From Streptomyces macrolidinus (lineage in GTDB: Bacteria > Actinomycetota > Actinomycetes > Streptomycetales > Streptomycetaceae): 64,000 nt of DNA. The position numbers and the translations under genes are program-made. The notes under the pieces are model-generated. The model was not told the DNA's origin. It saw only the letters and a program-made list of their open reading frames with translations, and did not search any database. Location of the stretch: NCBI RefSeq assembly GCF_023887685.1, contig NZ_JAMWMR010000004.1, forward strand, positions 186,001-250,000, written 5' to 3'. How positions within the stretch are numbered: the first letter of the stretch is position 1; each line of letters starts with the position of its first letter. This document shows, one piece after another, positions 54,473 through 63,214 of this stretch.

Positions 54473-55240
54473 TCAGGCCGTGTGGTGGTGCAGGGTCCGG
54501 CCCAGGAGGGCCAGCAGTTCCCGCCAGTGCCGTTCCGCCGCCTCGGCGTGGTACATGGATGTGTCGGCCTGGGTGAACCCGTGCTTGGCGCCCGTGTAGA
54601 CCTCGGTGCGGTGGGGGACGTTCGCCGCCGACAGCGCCTTCTCCAGCCGCTCGATCTGCTCGGGCGGCAGGGAGGGGTCCTCGTCGGCATGGCCGAAGTA
54701 CACCTCGGCGGTGACGCGCTCGGCCGCCCGGTGCGGGCTGTCGGGGGCGTCGGTCGCGAGCCGCCCGCCGTGGAAGCCCGCCATGGCGGCGACCCGTCCC
54801 GGCCGGCAGGCGGCGGTGAGCAGGGCCAGCCGCGCGCCCATGCAGTAGCCGGTGACACCGATCGGCCCGTCGGCCGCCTGGGGGCAGTCGGCGAGCCAGC
54901 GCAGATAGGCGTCGGCGTCGCGCTCCACCAGGTCCTCCGTCAGCGACCGGATCATGGGCGTGAGCTTCTCGAAGAACGTGGCGCGCTCGGTGTCGATGAA
55001 CTCGGGCAGGTCGACCACGGGTGCCCGCCCCTGGCGGTAGAAGACGTTGGGCACGAGCACCGTGTAGCCGTTCTCGGCGAGGCGGTCGGCCATCGCCCGC
55101 AGATGCGGACGCAGCCCGAAGGCGTCCATGTAGAGCAGCACCGCGGGATGGGGGGTGTCGTCGTCGGGGTGGGCCAAGTAGGCGTCGGCCGTGCCGTCCT
55201 GGGTCGGGATCTCCACCAATGTGCCACGGGTGGCCGTCAT
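54473..55240 (-). CDS. Dienelactone-hydrolase-family protein
   Basis: 255 residues from ATG 55240, with AGGAG about 8 nt upstream. It is an alpha/beta hydrolase of the DLH type with Cys133 as nucleophile in GYCMGARLAL, and the acid and base in FGHADEDPSLPP and GAKHGFTQ. Residues AVLLYMDAFGLRP near the start give the oxyanion region. Members open lactones in aromatic catabolism, but no other gene of such a pathway is close, so the role is open. Confidence 0.9.
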   Translation of the reverse strand: MTATRGTLVEIPTQDGTADAYLAHPDDDTPHPAVLLYMDAFGLRPHLRAMADRLAENGYTVLVPNVFYRQGRAPVVDLPEFIDTERATFFEKLTPMIRSLTEDLVERDADAYLRWLADCPQAADGPIGVTGYCMGARLALLTAACRPGRVAAMAGFHGGRLATDAPDSPHRAAERVTAEVYFGHADEDPSLPPEQIERLEKALSAANVPHRTEVYTGAKHGFTQADTSMYHAEAAERHWRELLALLGRTLHHHTA

Positions 55241-55416
55241 GCGCTGTTCTCCTGCCTGTCGACATCCGGCCGGGACGACCGGCCGGAGGATCTTGAGGCG
55301 CCATCATCGCAAGGCCGCAGCCCCGCCTCCTTGCCGACCCGTCACCAGCGGCCCGGTGCCGTGCCGGTGAGCGGACGCGACGCGGCATCCAGGGAGGGAT
55401 CAGGCACATCCGGTGG

Positions 55417-56232
55417 TCAGGCGTCCCGTTCCTTGAGCGTCACCGCGGCCCCGGCCAGGGTCGCCAGCGCGTAGCAGCAGAAGACCCCGAAGCCCACCCA
55501 GGGGGCGAGGGTGTGCGGCTGGTGCTGGACATGGACGAGGCCCTGTCCCGCCGTGCTCGGCAGGAACGGGTTGATCACGTCGAACCAGGTCGACGGCAGG
55601 GCCTCCGCGAGCACCGGAAGGATCAGCAGCGCGCCGAGGAGCGTGGCGATCGCCCCCGCGGTGTTGCGGATCAGCGCGCCGAGCGCCACCCCGATCAGGC
55701 CCACGACCGCCAGATACAGCCCGGCGCCGAGCACCGCGCGCAGCACGCCCGGAGCGCCGAGCGAGGTCCCCAGACCGTGGCCGGACAGCGCCGCCTGCCC
55801 CACCAGGAACGCCGTCAGCGAGGCGGCCGTCATCAGGGCCCATACGACCGCCGAGTACACCAGCGCCTTGGCCCACAGCACGGGCAGGCGGCGCGGCACC
55901 GCGGCCAGCGAGGCGCGGATCATCCCGGTGGTGTACTCGCTGCTGACCACCAGCACCCCGAGGACGCCGACGGCCAACTGGGCCAGGAAGAAGCCCCGCA
56001 GACTGACCAGCGTCGGATCGAAGGCCAGCCGCTCCTCCGGCGGCAGATGTGGCCAGCGGTCGGCGGTGAAGTAGCTGAAGAGGAAGCCCAGTCCGATCAT
56101 CGCGGCGACCGCGGCGAGCAGGGTGCACAGCGTCGAGCGCAGCGACCGCAGCTTGATCCACTCCGAGTGGATCACCCGGAGCTGGGTGACCTCGCCCCGC
56201 TCGGCTTCGGGAATCACCCTGGCCGTCGTCAT
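55417..56232 (-). CDS. ABC-2-type transporter permease
   Basis: 271 residues from ATG 56232, overlapping the ATPase stop as ATGA. Six membrane helices are expected (LCTLLAAVAAMIGLGFLFSYF, LAQLAVGVLGVLVVSSEYTTGMIRASLAA and more). The SSEYTTGMIRxSL motif before the third helix is typical of ABC-2 permeases with a cytoplasmic coupling helix. It pairs with the ATPase at 56229 as an exporter of lipids, antibiotics or peptides; substrate unknown. Confidence 0.92.
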   Translation of the reverse strand: MTTARVIPEAERGEVTQLRVIHSEWIKLRSLRSTLCTLLAAVAAMIGLGFLFSYFTADRWPHLPPEERLAFDPTLVSLRGFFLAQLAVGVLGVLVVSSEYTTGMIRASLAAVPRRLPVLWAKALVYSAVVWALMTAASLTAFLVGQAALSGHGLGTSLGAPGVLRAVLGAGLYLAVVGLIGVALGALIRNTAGAIATLLGALLILPVLAEALPSTWFDVINPFLPSTAGQGLVHVQHQPHTLAPWVGFGVFCCYALATLAGAAVTLKERDA

Positions 56233-57173
56233 TCCGTACCGCCTTCTCCGCCCGTGCCGACGAGTTGGGCCGCCGGGGCCTGGAACTCCAGGGCGTTTCG
56301 GGTCAGTTCCATGAAGGCCTCCTCCAACGACGCCTGCTGGGGGGTCAGTTCGGCCAGGGCGACACCGTGGTCCGCCGCGATCCGCCCGATCCGCTCACTG
56401 CTGAGCCCGGTCACCGAGAGCACGCCGCCCTCCTGCGCGGTGACGGACCCGCCCGCCCCGGTCAGCAGCCCGCGCAGCTTCTCCGCCTCGCCGGTCCGTA
56501 CCCGTACCACCTCGCCCGCGGCCCGCGCGGTGAACTCCGCCACCGAGGTGTCCGCGATGAGCCGCCCCCGCCCGATCACGATCAGATGCTCGGCGGTCAG
56601 CGCCATCTCCGACATCAGATGCGAGGAGACCAGCACCGTACGGCCCTCGGCGGCGAGCCCCTTGAGCAGATGGCGGATCCACAGGATCCCTTCCGGATCA
56701 AGGCCGTTGACGGGTTCGTCGAGCATCACCGTCGCCGGGTCGCCCAGCAGTGCGCAGGCGATGCCCAGCCGCTGTCCCATGCCCAGCGAGAACGAACCGA
56801 TCCGCTTGCGGGCCACCGCGCGCAGCCCGACGAGGTCGATCACCTCCTCGATCCGGTCCGTGGAGATCCCGTGCGTCGCCGCGAGCACCCGCAGATGGTT
56901 GTAGGCGCTGCGCCCGGTGTGGACGGTACGCGCCTCGAGCATCGCCCCCACCTCGTGCAGCGGCGCCCGGTGCGCGGCGTAGCTCTTCCCGTTCACCACG
57001 GCCCGGCCCGAGGTGGGCGCGTCGAGGCCGAGGAGCATCCGCATCGTGGTGGACTTGCCCGCCCCGTTCGGCCCGAGGAACCCGGTCACGGTGCCGGGGC
57101 GCACGGTGAAGCTGAGGTCCTCGACGGCGGTGCGCTCTCCATATCGCTTGGTGAGGGAATGCGCTTCGATCAT
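56229..57173 (-). CDS. ABC transporter ATP-binding protein (DrrA-like)
   Basis: 314 residues from ATG 57173. Walker A GPNGAGKST spans 34-42, the signature FSLGMGQRLGIA and Walker B ATVMLDEPVNGLDP follow, and HLMSEM supplies the switch His. A C-terminal domain of about 100 residues is typical of DrrA-type exporters. It drives the permease encoded next. GAGGAC lies about 8 nt upstream. No regulator is adjacent, though the leader region to 57322 shows Arg/Thr-rich shadow frames only. Confidence 0.93.
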   Translation of the reverse strand: MIEAHSLTKRYGERTAVEDLSFTVRPGTVTGFLGPNGAGKSTTMRMLLGLDAPTSGRAVVNGKSYAAHRAPLHEVGAMLEARTVHTGRSAYNHLRVLAATHGISTDRIEEVIDLVGLRAVARKRIGSFSLGMGQRLGIACALLGDPATVMLDEPVNGLDPEGILWIRHLLKGLAAEGRTVLVSSHLMSEMALTAEHLIVIGRGRLIADTSVAEFTARAAGEVVRVRTGEAEKLRGLLTGAGGSVTAQEGGVLSVTGLSSERIGRIAADHGVALAELTPQQASLEEAFMELTRNALEFQAPAAQLVGTGGEGGTE

Positions 57174-57322
57174 GGGAACGTCCTCACATCGCGCTCAGTC
57201 GTCGCGGGGGTGGACTCCTCGGTCCCCTCCACCTTCGTACGCGTACGAGGGTCTGTCGCGCCGGACTGCTCCGGCCGCGCGCGGGCGTCCGGTGTGCACC
57301 GCGGCAAGCGTGCCGCACGACA

Positions 57323-57358
57323 GAACCCGCCGACCGGAAGGCTCCGGTCGGCGGGTTC
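57323..57358 (-). terminator. Terminator of the ferredoxin reductase gene
   Basis: GAACCCGCCGACCGG (57323-57337) pairs perfectly over 15 bp with 57344-57358 around a 6-nt loop, 15 bp after the leftward stop codon. Confidence 0.85.
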
Positions 57359-57373
57359 AGAAGGGGTCGGCGG

Positions 57374-58738
57374 TCAGGCGCCGCTGGCCTTGAGCATGTC
57401 CTCGCGCTCGACGATCTTCACGCGCTCACGTCCCTGGGGCTCGCCCAGCGCCTTCTCCGCGGCGTCGAGGCGGTACCAGCCCTCCCAGGTGGTGAAACGG
57501 ACGTTCCGCTCGGCGAGGAACGCGTCCACGGCCTCGGGCGCGGGGGAGACCGGGGTCTGCAGCCGCCCGGCCGCGTGGTCCGCCAGGAGGTTGGCGACCG
57601 TCTCGTTGGCGTCGCCCTTGGTGTGGCCGATCAGGCCCACGGGGCCGCGGCGGATCCAGCCGGTCACATACGTGGACGACAGGTGCTCGCCGCTCTCCTC
57701 GATGACGCGTCCGCCCTGGTCCGGCACGGTGCCCGAGGCGAGGTCCCAGGGCAGCTTGGGCAGGCTCTCGGACAGATAGCCCACGGCGCGGTAGACCGCG
57801 GTGACGTCCCAGTCCTTGAAGGTGCCGGTGCCCTTGACGTTGCCGGTGCCGTCGAGGGCGGTGCGCTCGGTGCGCAGGCCGACGACCTTGCCGTCCTCGC
57901 CGAGGATCTCGGCCGGGGACTCGAAGAAGTGCAGGAACAGCTTGTGCGGCCGGTCGCCGATGTCCCGGATCGCCCAGTTCTCCAGCGTCTTGGCGACCAT
58001 GTCGGCCTGCTTGTTGCCGCGCCGGGTGGCGATCGAGCCCTCGTCGTAGTCGATGTCCTCGGGGTCGACGATGACCTCGATGTTCGGGGAGTGGTCCAGC
58101 TCCCGCAGTTCCATCGGGCTGAACTTCGCCTGCGCCGGGCCGCGGCGGCCGAAGACGTGGATCTCCAGGGCCTTGTTGGCCTTGAGGCCGTCGTAGACGT
58201 TCGGCGGGATCTCGGTGGGCAGCAGTTCGTCCGCGGTCTTGGCGAGGACGCGGGCCACGTCTAGCGCGACGTTGCCGACGCCGAGGACGGCGACCTTCTC
58301 GGCGGTCAGCGGCCAGGTCCGCGGCACGTCGGGGTGTCCGTCGTACCAGGAGACGAAGTCCGCGGCGCCGTAGGAGCCGTCGAGGTCGATGCCGGGTATG
58401 TCGAGGGCCCGGTCGGCCATCGCGCCCGTGGAGAAGATCACGGCGTCGTAGAACGCGCGCAGGTCGTCCAGGCTGAGATCGTTCGGGTAGTCGACGTTGC
58501 CGAACAGGCGGATCTGCGGCTTGTCCAGCACCTGGTGCAGGGCCGTGACGATGCCCTTGATCCGCGGATGGTCGGGGGCGACGCCGTACCGGATGAGGCC
58601 GAACGGGGCGGGCATCCGCTCGAAGAGATCGATGGAGACACCGGGGTCGGCGGCGGTCTCGGACTTCAGCAGCGCGTCGGCGGCGTAGATCCCGGCGGGG
58701 CCGGCTCCGACAATGGCTACCCGCAGGGGGCGGGACAT
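57374..58738 (-). CDS. fprA: Ferredoxin-NADP reductase, adrenodoxin-reductase type
   Basis: 454 residues from ATG 58738; AAGGGAA lies about 8 nt upstream. FAD is bound by VAIVGAGPAGIYAADALL at the start and NADP by VAVLGVGNVALDVARVLA in the middle; FGLIRYGVAPDHPRIKGI and the C-terminal GWIRRGPVGLIGHTKGDANETV are family marks. It moves electrons between NADPH and ferredoxin, for P450s or Fe-S enzymes. The last 50 residues (AVDAFLAERNVRFTTWEGW) are usual for the group. A probable DmdR1/IdeR iron box lies about 50 bp upstream, so expression should fall in iron-rich cells. Confidence 0.94.
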   Translation of the reverse strand: MSRPLRVAIVGAGPAGIYAADALLKSETAADPGVSIDLFERMPAPFGLIRYGVAPDHPRIKGIVTALHQVLDKPQIRLFGNVDYPNDLSLDDLRAFYDAVIFSTGAMADRALDIPGIDLDGSYGAADFVSWYDGHPDVPRTWPLTAEKVAVLGVGNVALDVARVLAKTADELLPTEIPPNVYDGLKANKALEIHVFGRRGPAQAKFSPMELRELDHSPNIEVIVDPEDIDYDEGSIATRRGNKQADMVAKTLENWAIRDIGDRPHKLFLHFFESPAEILGEDGKVVGLRTERTALDGTGNVKGTGTFKDWDVTAVYRAVGYLSESLPKLPWDLASGTVPDQGGRVIEESGEHLSSTYVTGWIRRGPVGLIGHTKGDANETVANLLADHAAGRLQTPVSPAPEAVDAFLAERNVRFTTWEGWYRLDAAEKALGEPQGRERVKIVEREDMLKASGA

Positions 58739-58783
58739 GATCAGATTCCCTTCGAGCGATAACGGACAACTCGCCCGAAACTC

Positions 58784-58802
58784 TAAACTAAGGCAAACCT
58801 AA
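58784..58802. promoter_or_regulatory. Probable iron box (DmdR1/IdeR) in the fprA promoter
   Basis: TAAACTAAGGCAAACCTAA matches the 19-bp consensus TTAGGTTAGGCTAACCTAA at 14 of 19 positions. It lies 46-64 bp upstream of the fprA start on the leftward strand and close to TAGAGT, a possible -10 element. The divergent nuclease gene is 370 bp away on the other side. The region 58803-59174 holds no other gene; TTGACC lies at 59049-59054. Confidence 0.75.
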
Positions 58803-59174
58803 GTAGATGCGCGGGTCTGCTTCCTGACCTTATAGGGCCGAGGTGCGGCCCTATGGCCCGGGGTCCCCTCTTACGGGTCCCGTTGTGTTCCTCTGCGCGC
58901 CCTCTGTGCGTCCTCCGTGTGTCCTCTGCGGCGAGGGCGGGCGCGAGTGACGCCGTGTCAGGCGTCGTACGTCCGCCCGCGTCACCAAGGTCCGTACTTT
59001 CGGGGAACAGTTGGGAAACGCTTGCCGTTCGACGCCCTCGGTCTCTTGTTGACCCGTATCTACGCGCGTATCTTTGGGCCGACTTCAGGGGCGCCCCGCT
59101 TCCCGGTGACCGCCCCTCTCTCATGGTCAGCCTGCGTCTTCCTCACGTCTTGTTCCCGCAAGAAAGAGCTCCAC

Positions 59175-61604
59175 GTGTCCTCACGCATACCCCCGGCCCT
59201 GCGCGGCAAAGGTGCCAAGGCCGTTCTCGTGGCCCTCCCCATCGGTCTCACCGGATCGCTCGTCGCGCTTCCCTTCACCGCCCAGGCGGCGCCGTCCTCG
59301 GACGCCGTCATCTCCGAGGTCTACGGCGGTGGCGGCAACTCCGGTGCCTCCCTGACCCATGACTTCATCGAGCTGGGCAACGCGGGCTCCGCGCCGCTCG
59401 ACCTCGGCGGCTGGTCCGTGCAGTACCTCAGCGGCTCGCCCGGCTCCGGCACCAAGTGGCAGGTGACCCCGCTCACGGGCGCCCTCCCGGCGGGCGGCAG
59501 CTACCTGGTCGCGGAGGCCAAGGGCGCGGGCGGCGACACCGCCCTGCCGACCCCCGACGCCACCGGCACCATCGCCATGTCGGCGACCTCGGGCACCGTC
59601 GCACTGGTCCACTCCACCACCGCGCTCACCTGCCTGACCGCGGCCGACTGCGCGGCGGACGGCACCATCAAGGACCTCGTCGGTTTCGGCACCGCCGTGG
59701 TCCGCGAGGGCAGCCCCGCCACCGGGGCGGGCAACACGACCTCGGTCACCCGTGGCGCCACGCTCACGGACACGGACGACAACGCGGCCGACTTCACCGG
59801 CGCCACGCCCGGTCCCCGTAACTCCGCGGGCGACGGCGGCTCCACGACGCCCACGCCCACCCCGACGCCCACCGACACCACCCCGGGCGCCCTGCGGATC
59901 CATGACATCCAGGGCACCACGCGTATCTCGCCGCAGAACGGCAAGACGGTCACCAACGTGCCCGGCGTGGTCACCGCCGTGCGCAGCACCGGCTCCAAGG
60001 GGTACTGGATCGAGGACACCGCCCCGGACGCGGACCCGGCCACCAGCGAAGGCATCTTCGTCTTCACGGGCTCGGCCACCCCGCAGGTCAAGGTCGGCGA
60101 CTCGGTGCTCGTCTCGGGCAAGGTGAGCGAGTACTACCCCGGCGGCCAGAGCAGCGGCGCGCAGTCCGTCACCGAACTGACCGGCCCGCAGGCGATCGTG
60201 CTGTCCTCCGGCAACGAACTGCCGAAGGCGACGGTCATCGACGCCTCGACGCTGCCCGACGCCTATGTGCCGCAGGCCGGGGGCGGCAGCATCGAGGGTC
60301 TGGAACTCCAGCCCGGTACCTACGCGTTGGACTGGCTGGAAGCGCACGAGGGCATGCGGGTGCAGGTCACCGACACCCGTGTGGTGGGCGCCAGCAACGA
60401 CTACAACGAGACGTGGATCACCACCAAGCCCCAGCAGAACCCGACCCCGCGCGGCGGCACGGTCGTCACCGGCTACACCGACCCCAACTCCGGCCGTCTG
60501 CTGGTCACTCCGCTGACCGGTGACAAGATCAAGGCCGACGTGGGTGACACCCTCACCGGGACGACCACGGGCCCCGTGGACTACTCCAACTACGGTGGCT
60601 ACACCCTCGACGCGACCTCCCTCGGCCAGGTGAAGTCCGGCGGCCTCACCCCCGAGGTGGCGAGCAAGGGCAAGTCCAACGAGGTCTCCGTCGCCACGTA
60701 CAACGTCGAGAACCTCGCCCCGGGCGACGCGCAGAGCAAGTTCGACCGCCTGGCCGAGGGGGTCGTCAAGAACCTGGCCGCGCCGGACGTCGTGAGCCTG
60801 GAGGAGATCCAGGACAACAACGGCGCCACGGACGACGGCACGGTCGCGGCGGACAAGACCGTCGCCAAGTTCGTCGACGCCATCAAGGCGGCCGGCGGCC
60901 CGGCGTACGACTGGCGCTCCATCGACCCGGTCAACGACCAGGACGGCGGCCAGCCCGGCGGCAACATCCGTATCGTCTTCCTCTTCAACCCCGAGCGCGT
61001 CAGCTTCGTGGACCGTCCGGGCGGCGACTCCACCACGGCCGTCGAGGCCGTCCGCGACGGCGACAAGGGCGTGCGGCTCTCGGCCTCGCCGGGCAGGATC
61101 GCCCCCACCTCGGACGCCTGGAAGAGCAGCCGCAAGCCGCTGGTCGGCGAGTTCGTGTTCCGCCACGACAACAAGCGGTTCTTCGTCATCGGCAACCACT
61201 TCAACTCCAAGGGCGGCGACCAGCCGGTGCACGGCGCGCTCCAGCCGCCGACGCTCGGCTCCGAGGTCCAGCGCACGAAGCAGGCCGAGGAGGTCAACGG
61301 CTTCGTCGCGAGCCTCCTCGCCAAGGACGCGAAGGCCAAGGTCGTCGTCCTCGGTGACATGAACGACTACCAGTACTCCACGCCGTTGGCCACGCTGACC
61401 TCGGGCGGTGTCCTCACCGACCTGATCAACACGCTGCCGGTGAACGAGCGGTACAGCTACGTCTACGAGGGCAACTCGCAGACCCTGGACCACATCCTGG
61501 TCTCGCCCGGCATCAAGAAGCCGGACTACGACGTCGTCCACATCAACGCCGAGTTCTCCGACCAGACGAGCGACCACGACCCGCAGGTGGTCCGCTTCAA
61601 GTAG
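59175..61604 (+). CDS. Secreted endonuclease/exonuclease/phosphatase-family protein with lamin-tail domain (ExeM-like)
   Basis: 809 residues from GTG 59175. The signal peptide spans about 1-40 (AVLVALPIGLTGSLVALPFTA with AQA). An LTD domain follows (about 42-150: ISEVYGGGGNSGASLTHDFIEL), a Thr/Pro-rich linker near 225, an OB-like region (about 245-500) and the EEP nuclease domain (about 510-809), which shows ATYNVENL, EEIQDNNG, IGNHFNSKGGD, GDMNDY and SDHDPQVV. It is a secreted DNase or phosphodiesterase that frees phosphate or nucleotides from extracellular DNA; metal-dependent. The stop lies in a 13-bp tandem duplication, followed by two hairpins. Confidence 0.92.
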   Translation: MSSRIPPALRGKGAKAVLVALPIGLTGSLVALPFTAQAAPSSDAVISEVYGGGGNSGASLTHDFIELGNAGSAPLDLGGWSVQYLSGSPGSGTKWQVTPLTGALPAGGSYLVAEAKGAGGDTALPTPDATGTIAMSATSGTVALVHSTTALTCLTAADCAADGTIKDLVGFGTAVVREGSPATGAGNTTSVTRGATLTDTDDNAADFTGATPGPRNSAGDGGSTTPTPTPTPTDTTPGALRIHDIQGTTRISPQNGKTVTNVPGVVTAVRSTGSKGYWIEDTAPDADPATSEGIFVFTGSATPQVKVGDSVLVSGKVSEYYPGGQSSGAQSVTELTGPQAIVLSSGNELPKATVIDASTLPDAYVPQAGGGSIEGLELQPGTYALDWLEAHEGMRVQVTDTRVVGASNDYNETWITTKPQQNPTPRGGTVVTGYTDPNSGRLLVTPLTGDKIKADVGDTLTGTTTGPVDYSNYGGYTLDATSLGQVKSGGLTPEVASKGKSNEVSVATYNVENLAPGDAQSKFDRLAEGVVKNLAAPDVVSLEEIQDNNGATDDGTVAADKTVAKFVDAIKAAGGPAYDWRSIDPVNDQDGGQPGGNIRIVFLFNPERVSFVDRPGGDSTTAVEAVRDGDKGVRLSASPGRIAPTSDAWKSSRKPLVGEFVFRHDNKRFFVIGNHFNSKGGDQPVHGALQPPTLGSEVQRTKQAEEVNGFVASLLAKDAKAKVVVLGDMNDYQYSTPLATLTSGGVLTDLINTLPVNERYSYVYEGNSQTLDHILVSPGIKKPDYDVVHINAEFSDQTSDHDPQVVRFK

Positions 61605-61622
61605 CCGTCTCAAGTAGCCGTC
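61597..61622. repeat. 13-bp tandem duplication at the nuclease stop codon
   Basis: TCAAGTAGCCGTC occurs at 61597-61609 and 61610-61622. The first copy contains the TAG stop. Confidence 0.8.
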
Positions 61623-61654
61623 TCTGGCGGCGGATCGTCCCTTCGACGGGGACC

Positions 61655-61716
61655 GTGTGGCGTGCGCGCCACACCTGTGGTGCCGAACGGCGTGGGTTGC
61701 GACCCACGCCGTTCGG
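61655..61716 (+). terminator. Double hairpin terminator after the nuclease gene
   Basis: GTGTGGCG/CGCCACAC (61655-61674, loop TGCG) is followed by CCGAACGGCGTGGGT/complement (61683-61716, loop TGCG), a perfect 15-bp stem. Both use the same TGCG loop. Confidence 0.85.
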
Positions 61717-61864
61717 GCGTTACCTGAAAGAAGTCGGCGGTGGAGCGAGAGCATCCGGGGCCACGGCACAGCCCGCCGGGGCCGCGTCTGCCTGAACGTC
61801 CCCGCCGGAAGCGGTCCGGCTCCCACGCCGCCGTCATCGAGCGCTCGACGCGGAGGTGACCGAC

Positions 61865-63016
61865 GTGAAAGCCGTCGTCTACGAGAAGCCCTTCCAGGTG
61901 GCCGTACGGGACGTCGAGGAGCCGGAGGTCCAGCACCCGAACGACGCCGTCATCCGGATCACGTCGTCCGCGATCTGCGGCTCGGACCTGCACATGTACG
62001 AGGGCCGTACGGCGGCCGAGCCGGGCATCGTCTTCGGCCACGAGAACCTCGGCATCGTCGAGGAGATCGGCAGCGGAGTGACCACCCTGGTCCATGGGGA
62101 CCGCGTCGTCATGCCCTTCAACGTGGCCTGCGGGTTCTGCAAGAACTGCCTTGCGGGCAAGACCGGTTACTGCCTCACGGTCAACCCGGGCTTCGCGGGC
62201 GGAGCCTACGGCTATGTGGCGATGGGCCCGTTCCCCGGTGGCCAGGCGGAGCGGCTGAGAGTGCCCTTCGCCGACTTCAACTGCCTGCGGCTGCCGCCGG
62301 GCAGGGACTTCGAGTCCGACTTCGTCCTGCTCGCCGACATCTTCCCGACCGGCTACCACGGATGCGAACTCGCCGAGGTGTCCCCGGGCGAGAGCGTCGC
62401 CGTGTACGGCGCCGGACCGGTGGGGCTGATGGCAGCCTACTCCGCGCTGCTGCGCGGTGCGGCGGAGGTCTACTGCGTCGACCGCGTGCCCGAGCGGCTC
62501 GCCAAGGCGGAGGAGATCGGCGCCGTCCCCATCGACTTCACCCAGGGCGACGCGGCCGAGCAGATCAAGGAGAAGACGCGCGGCGAGGGCACCGACAAGG
62601 GCGTGGACGCGGTCGGATACCAGGCCCAGGGGGCCGAACCGGGTCAGGAGGAGCCCGCGGTCGTCCTCAACGCGCTCGTCGAGACGGTACGGCCGACCGG
62701 CATGCTCGGCGTGCCGGGACTGTATGTGCCCGCGGACCCGGGCGCTCCCGACGAACACGCCAAGAAGGGCCAACTGCTCGTCTCCATCGGCAGGCTGTTC
62801 GAGAAGGGGCTGCGGGTGGGCACCGGCCAGTGCAACGTCAAGCAGTACAACCGCCAGCTGCGCGACCTGATCATCGCCGGACGGGCCGAGCCCGCCTTCG
62901 TGGTCTCCCATGAACTCCCGCTGGAACAGGCCCCGTCGGCGTACGAGAAGTTCGACAAGCGGATCGAGGGGTACACCAAGGTGGTGCTGCACCCCGGTCA
63001 CACACCTGTGGCGTGA
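61865..63016 (+). CDS. Zinc-dependent dehydrogenase, FdhA-like (glutathione-independent formaldehyde dehydrogenase type)
   Basis: 383 residues from GTG 61865, which has GGAGG 7 nt upstream; GTG 61856 is the alternative. The catalytic zinc site is in ICGSDLHMYEG and FGHENLGIVEE; the structural zinc region has FNVACGFCKNCLAGKTGYC; the Rossmann motif is YGAGPVGLMAAYSALLRGA. The long insert with GYQAQGAEPGQEEPAVVLNALVE and FSD-type end follow the FdhA/PADH subgroup, which dismutates formaldehyde or oxidises aldehydes without a thiol cofactor. This is the second possible formaldehyde route in the window, besides mscR. Two hairpins separate it from the nuclease gene. Confidence 0.9.
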   Translation: MKAVVYEKPFQVAVRDVEEPEVQHPNDAVIRITSSAICGSDLHMYEGRTAAEPGIVFGHENLGIVEEIGSGVTTLVHGDRVVMPFNVACGFCKNCLAGKTGYCLTVNPGFAGGAYGYVAMGPFPGGQAERLRVPFADFNCLRLPPGRDFESDFVLLADIFPTGYHGCELAEVSPGESVAVYGAGPVGLMAAYSALLRGAAEVYCVDRVPERLAKAEEIGAVPIDFTQGDAAEQIKEKTRGEGTDKGVDAVGYQAQGAEPGQEEPAVVLNALVETVRPTGMLGVPGLYVPADPGAPDEHAKKGQLLVSIGRLFEKGLRVGTGQCNVKQYNRQLRDLIIAGRAEPAFVVSHELPLEQAPSAYEKFDKRIEGYTKVVLHPGHTPVA

Positions 63017-63214
63017 GGGACGGGCCCGGAGCCGGGTGCGTCGCTGATCCGTCCCCGTCCGGCCGGGCTGCTCACCCGCCCCGCTCGTCCGCCTCACCTG
63101 CCCCCTGCCTCTGCGTCGTCCGGCGCGAGCCCACCGTGACCACTCCCGAGTGCCGGTCCCGTGGCTTGTCTCCCGACATGGCCGTGAGGGATCACCGGTG
63201 CTAGAAAGGGGCAC

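Noticed and set aside
59027..59054. A PHO box upstream of the nuclease gene
   Set aside because: GTTCGAC and GTTGACC are 21 bp apart, not the 11-bp or 22-bp period, and the match is weak.
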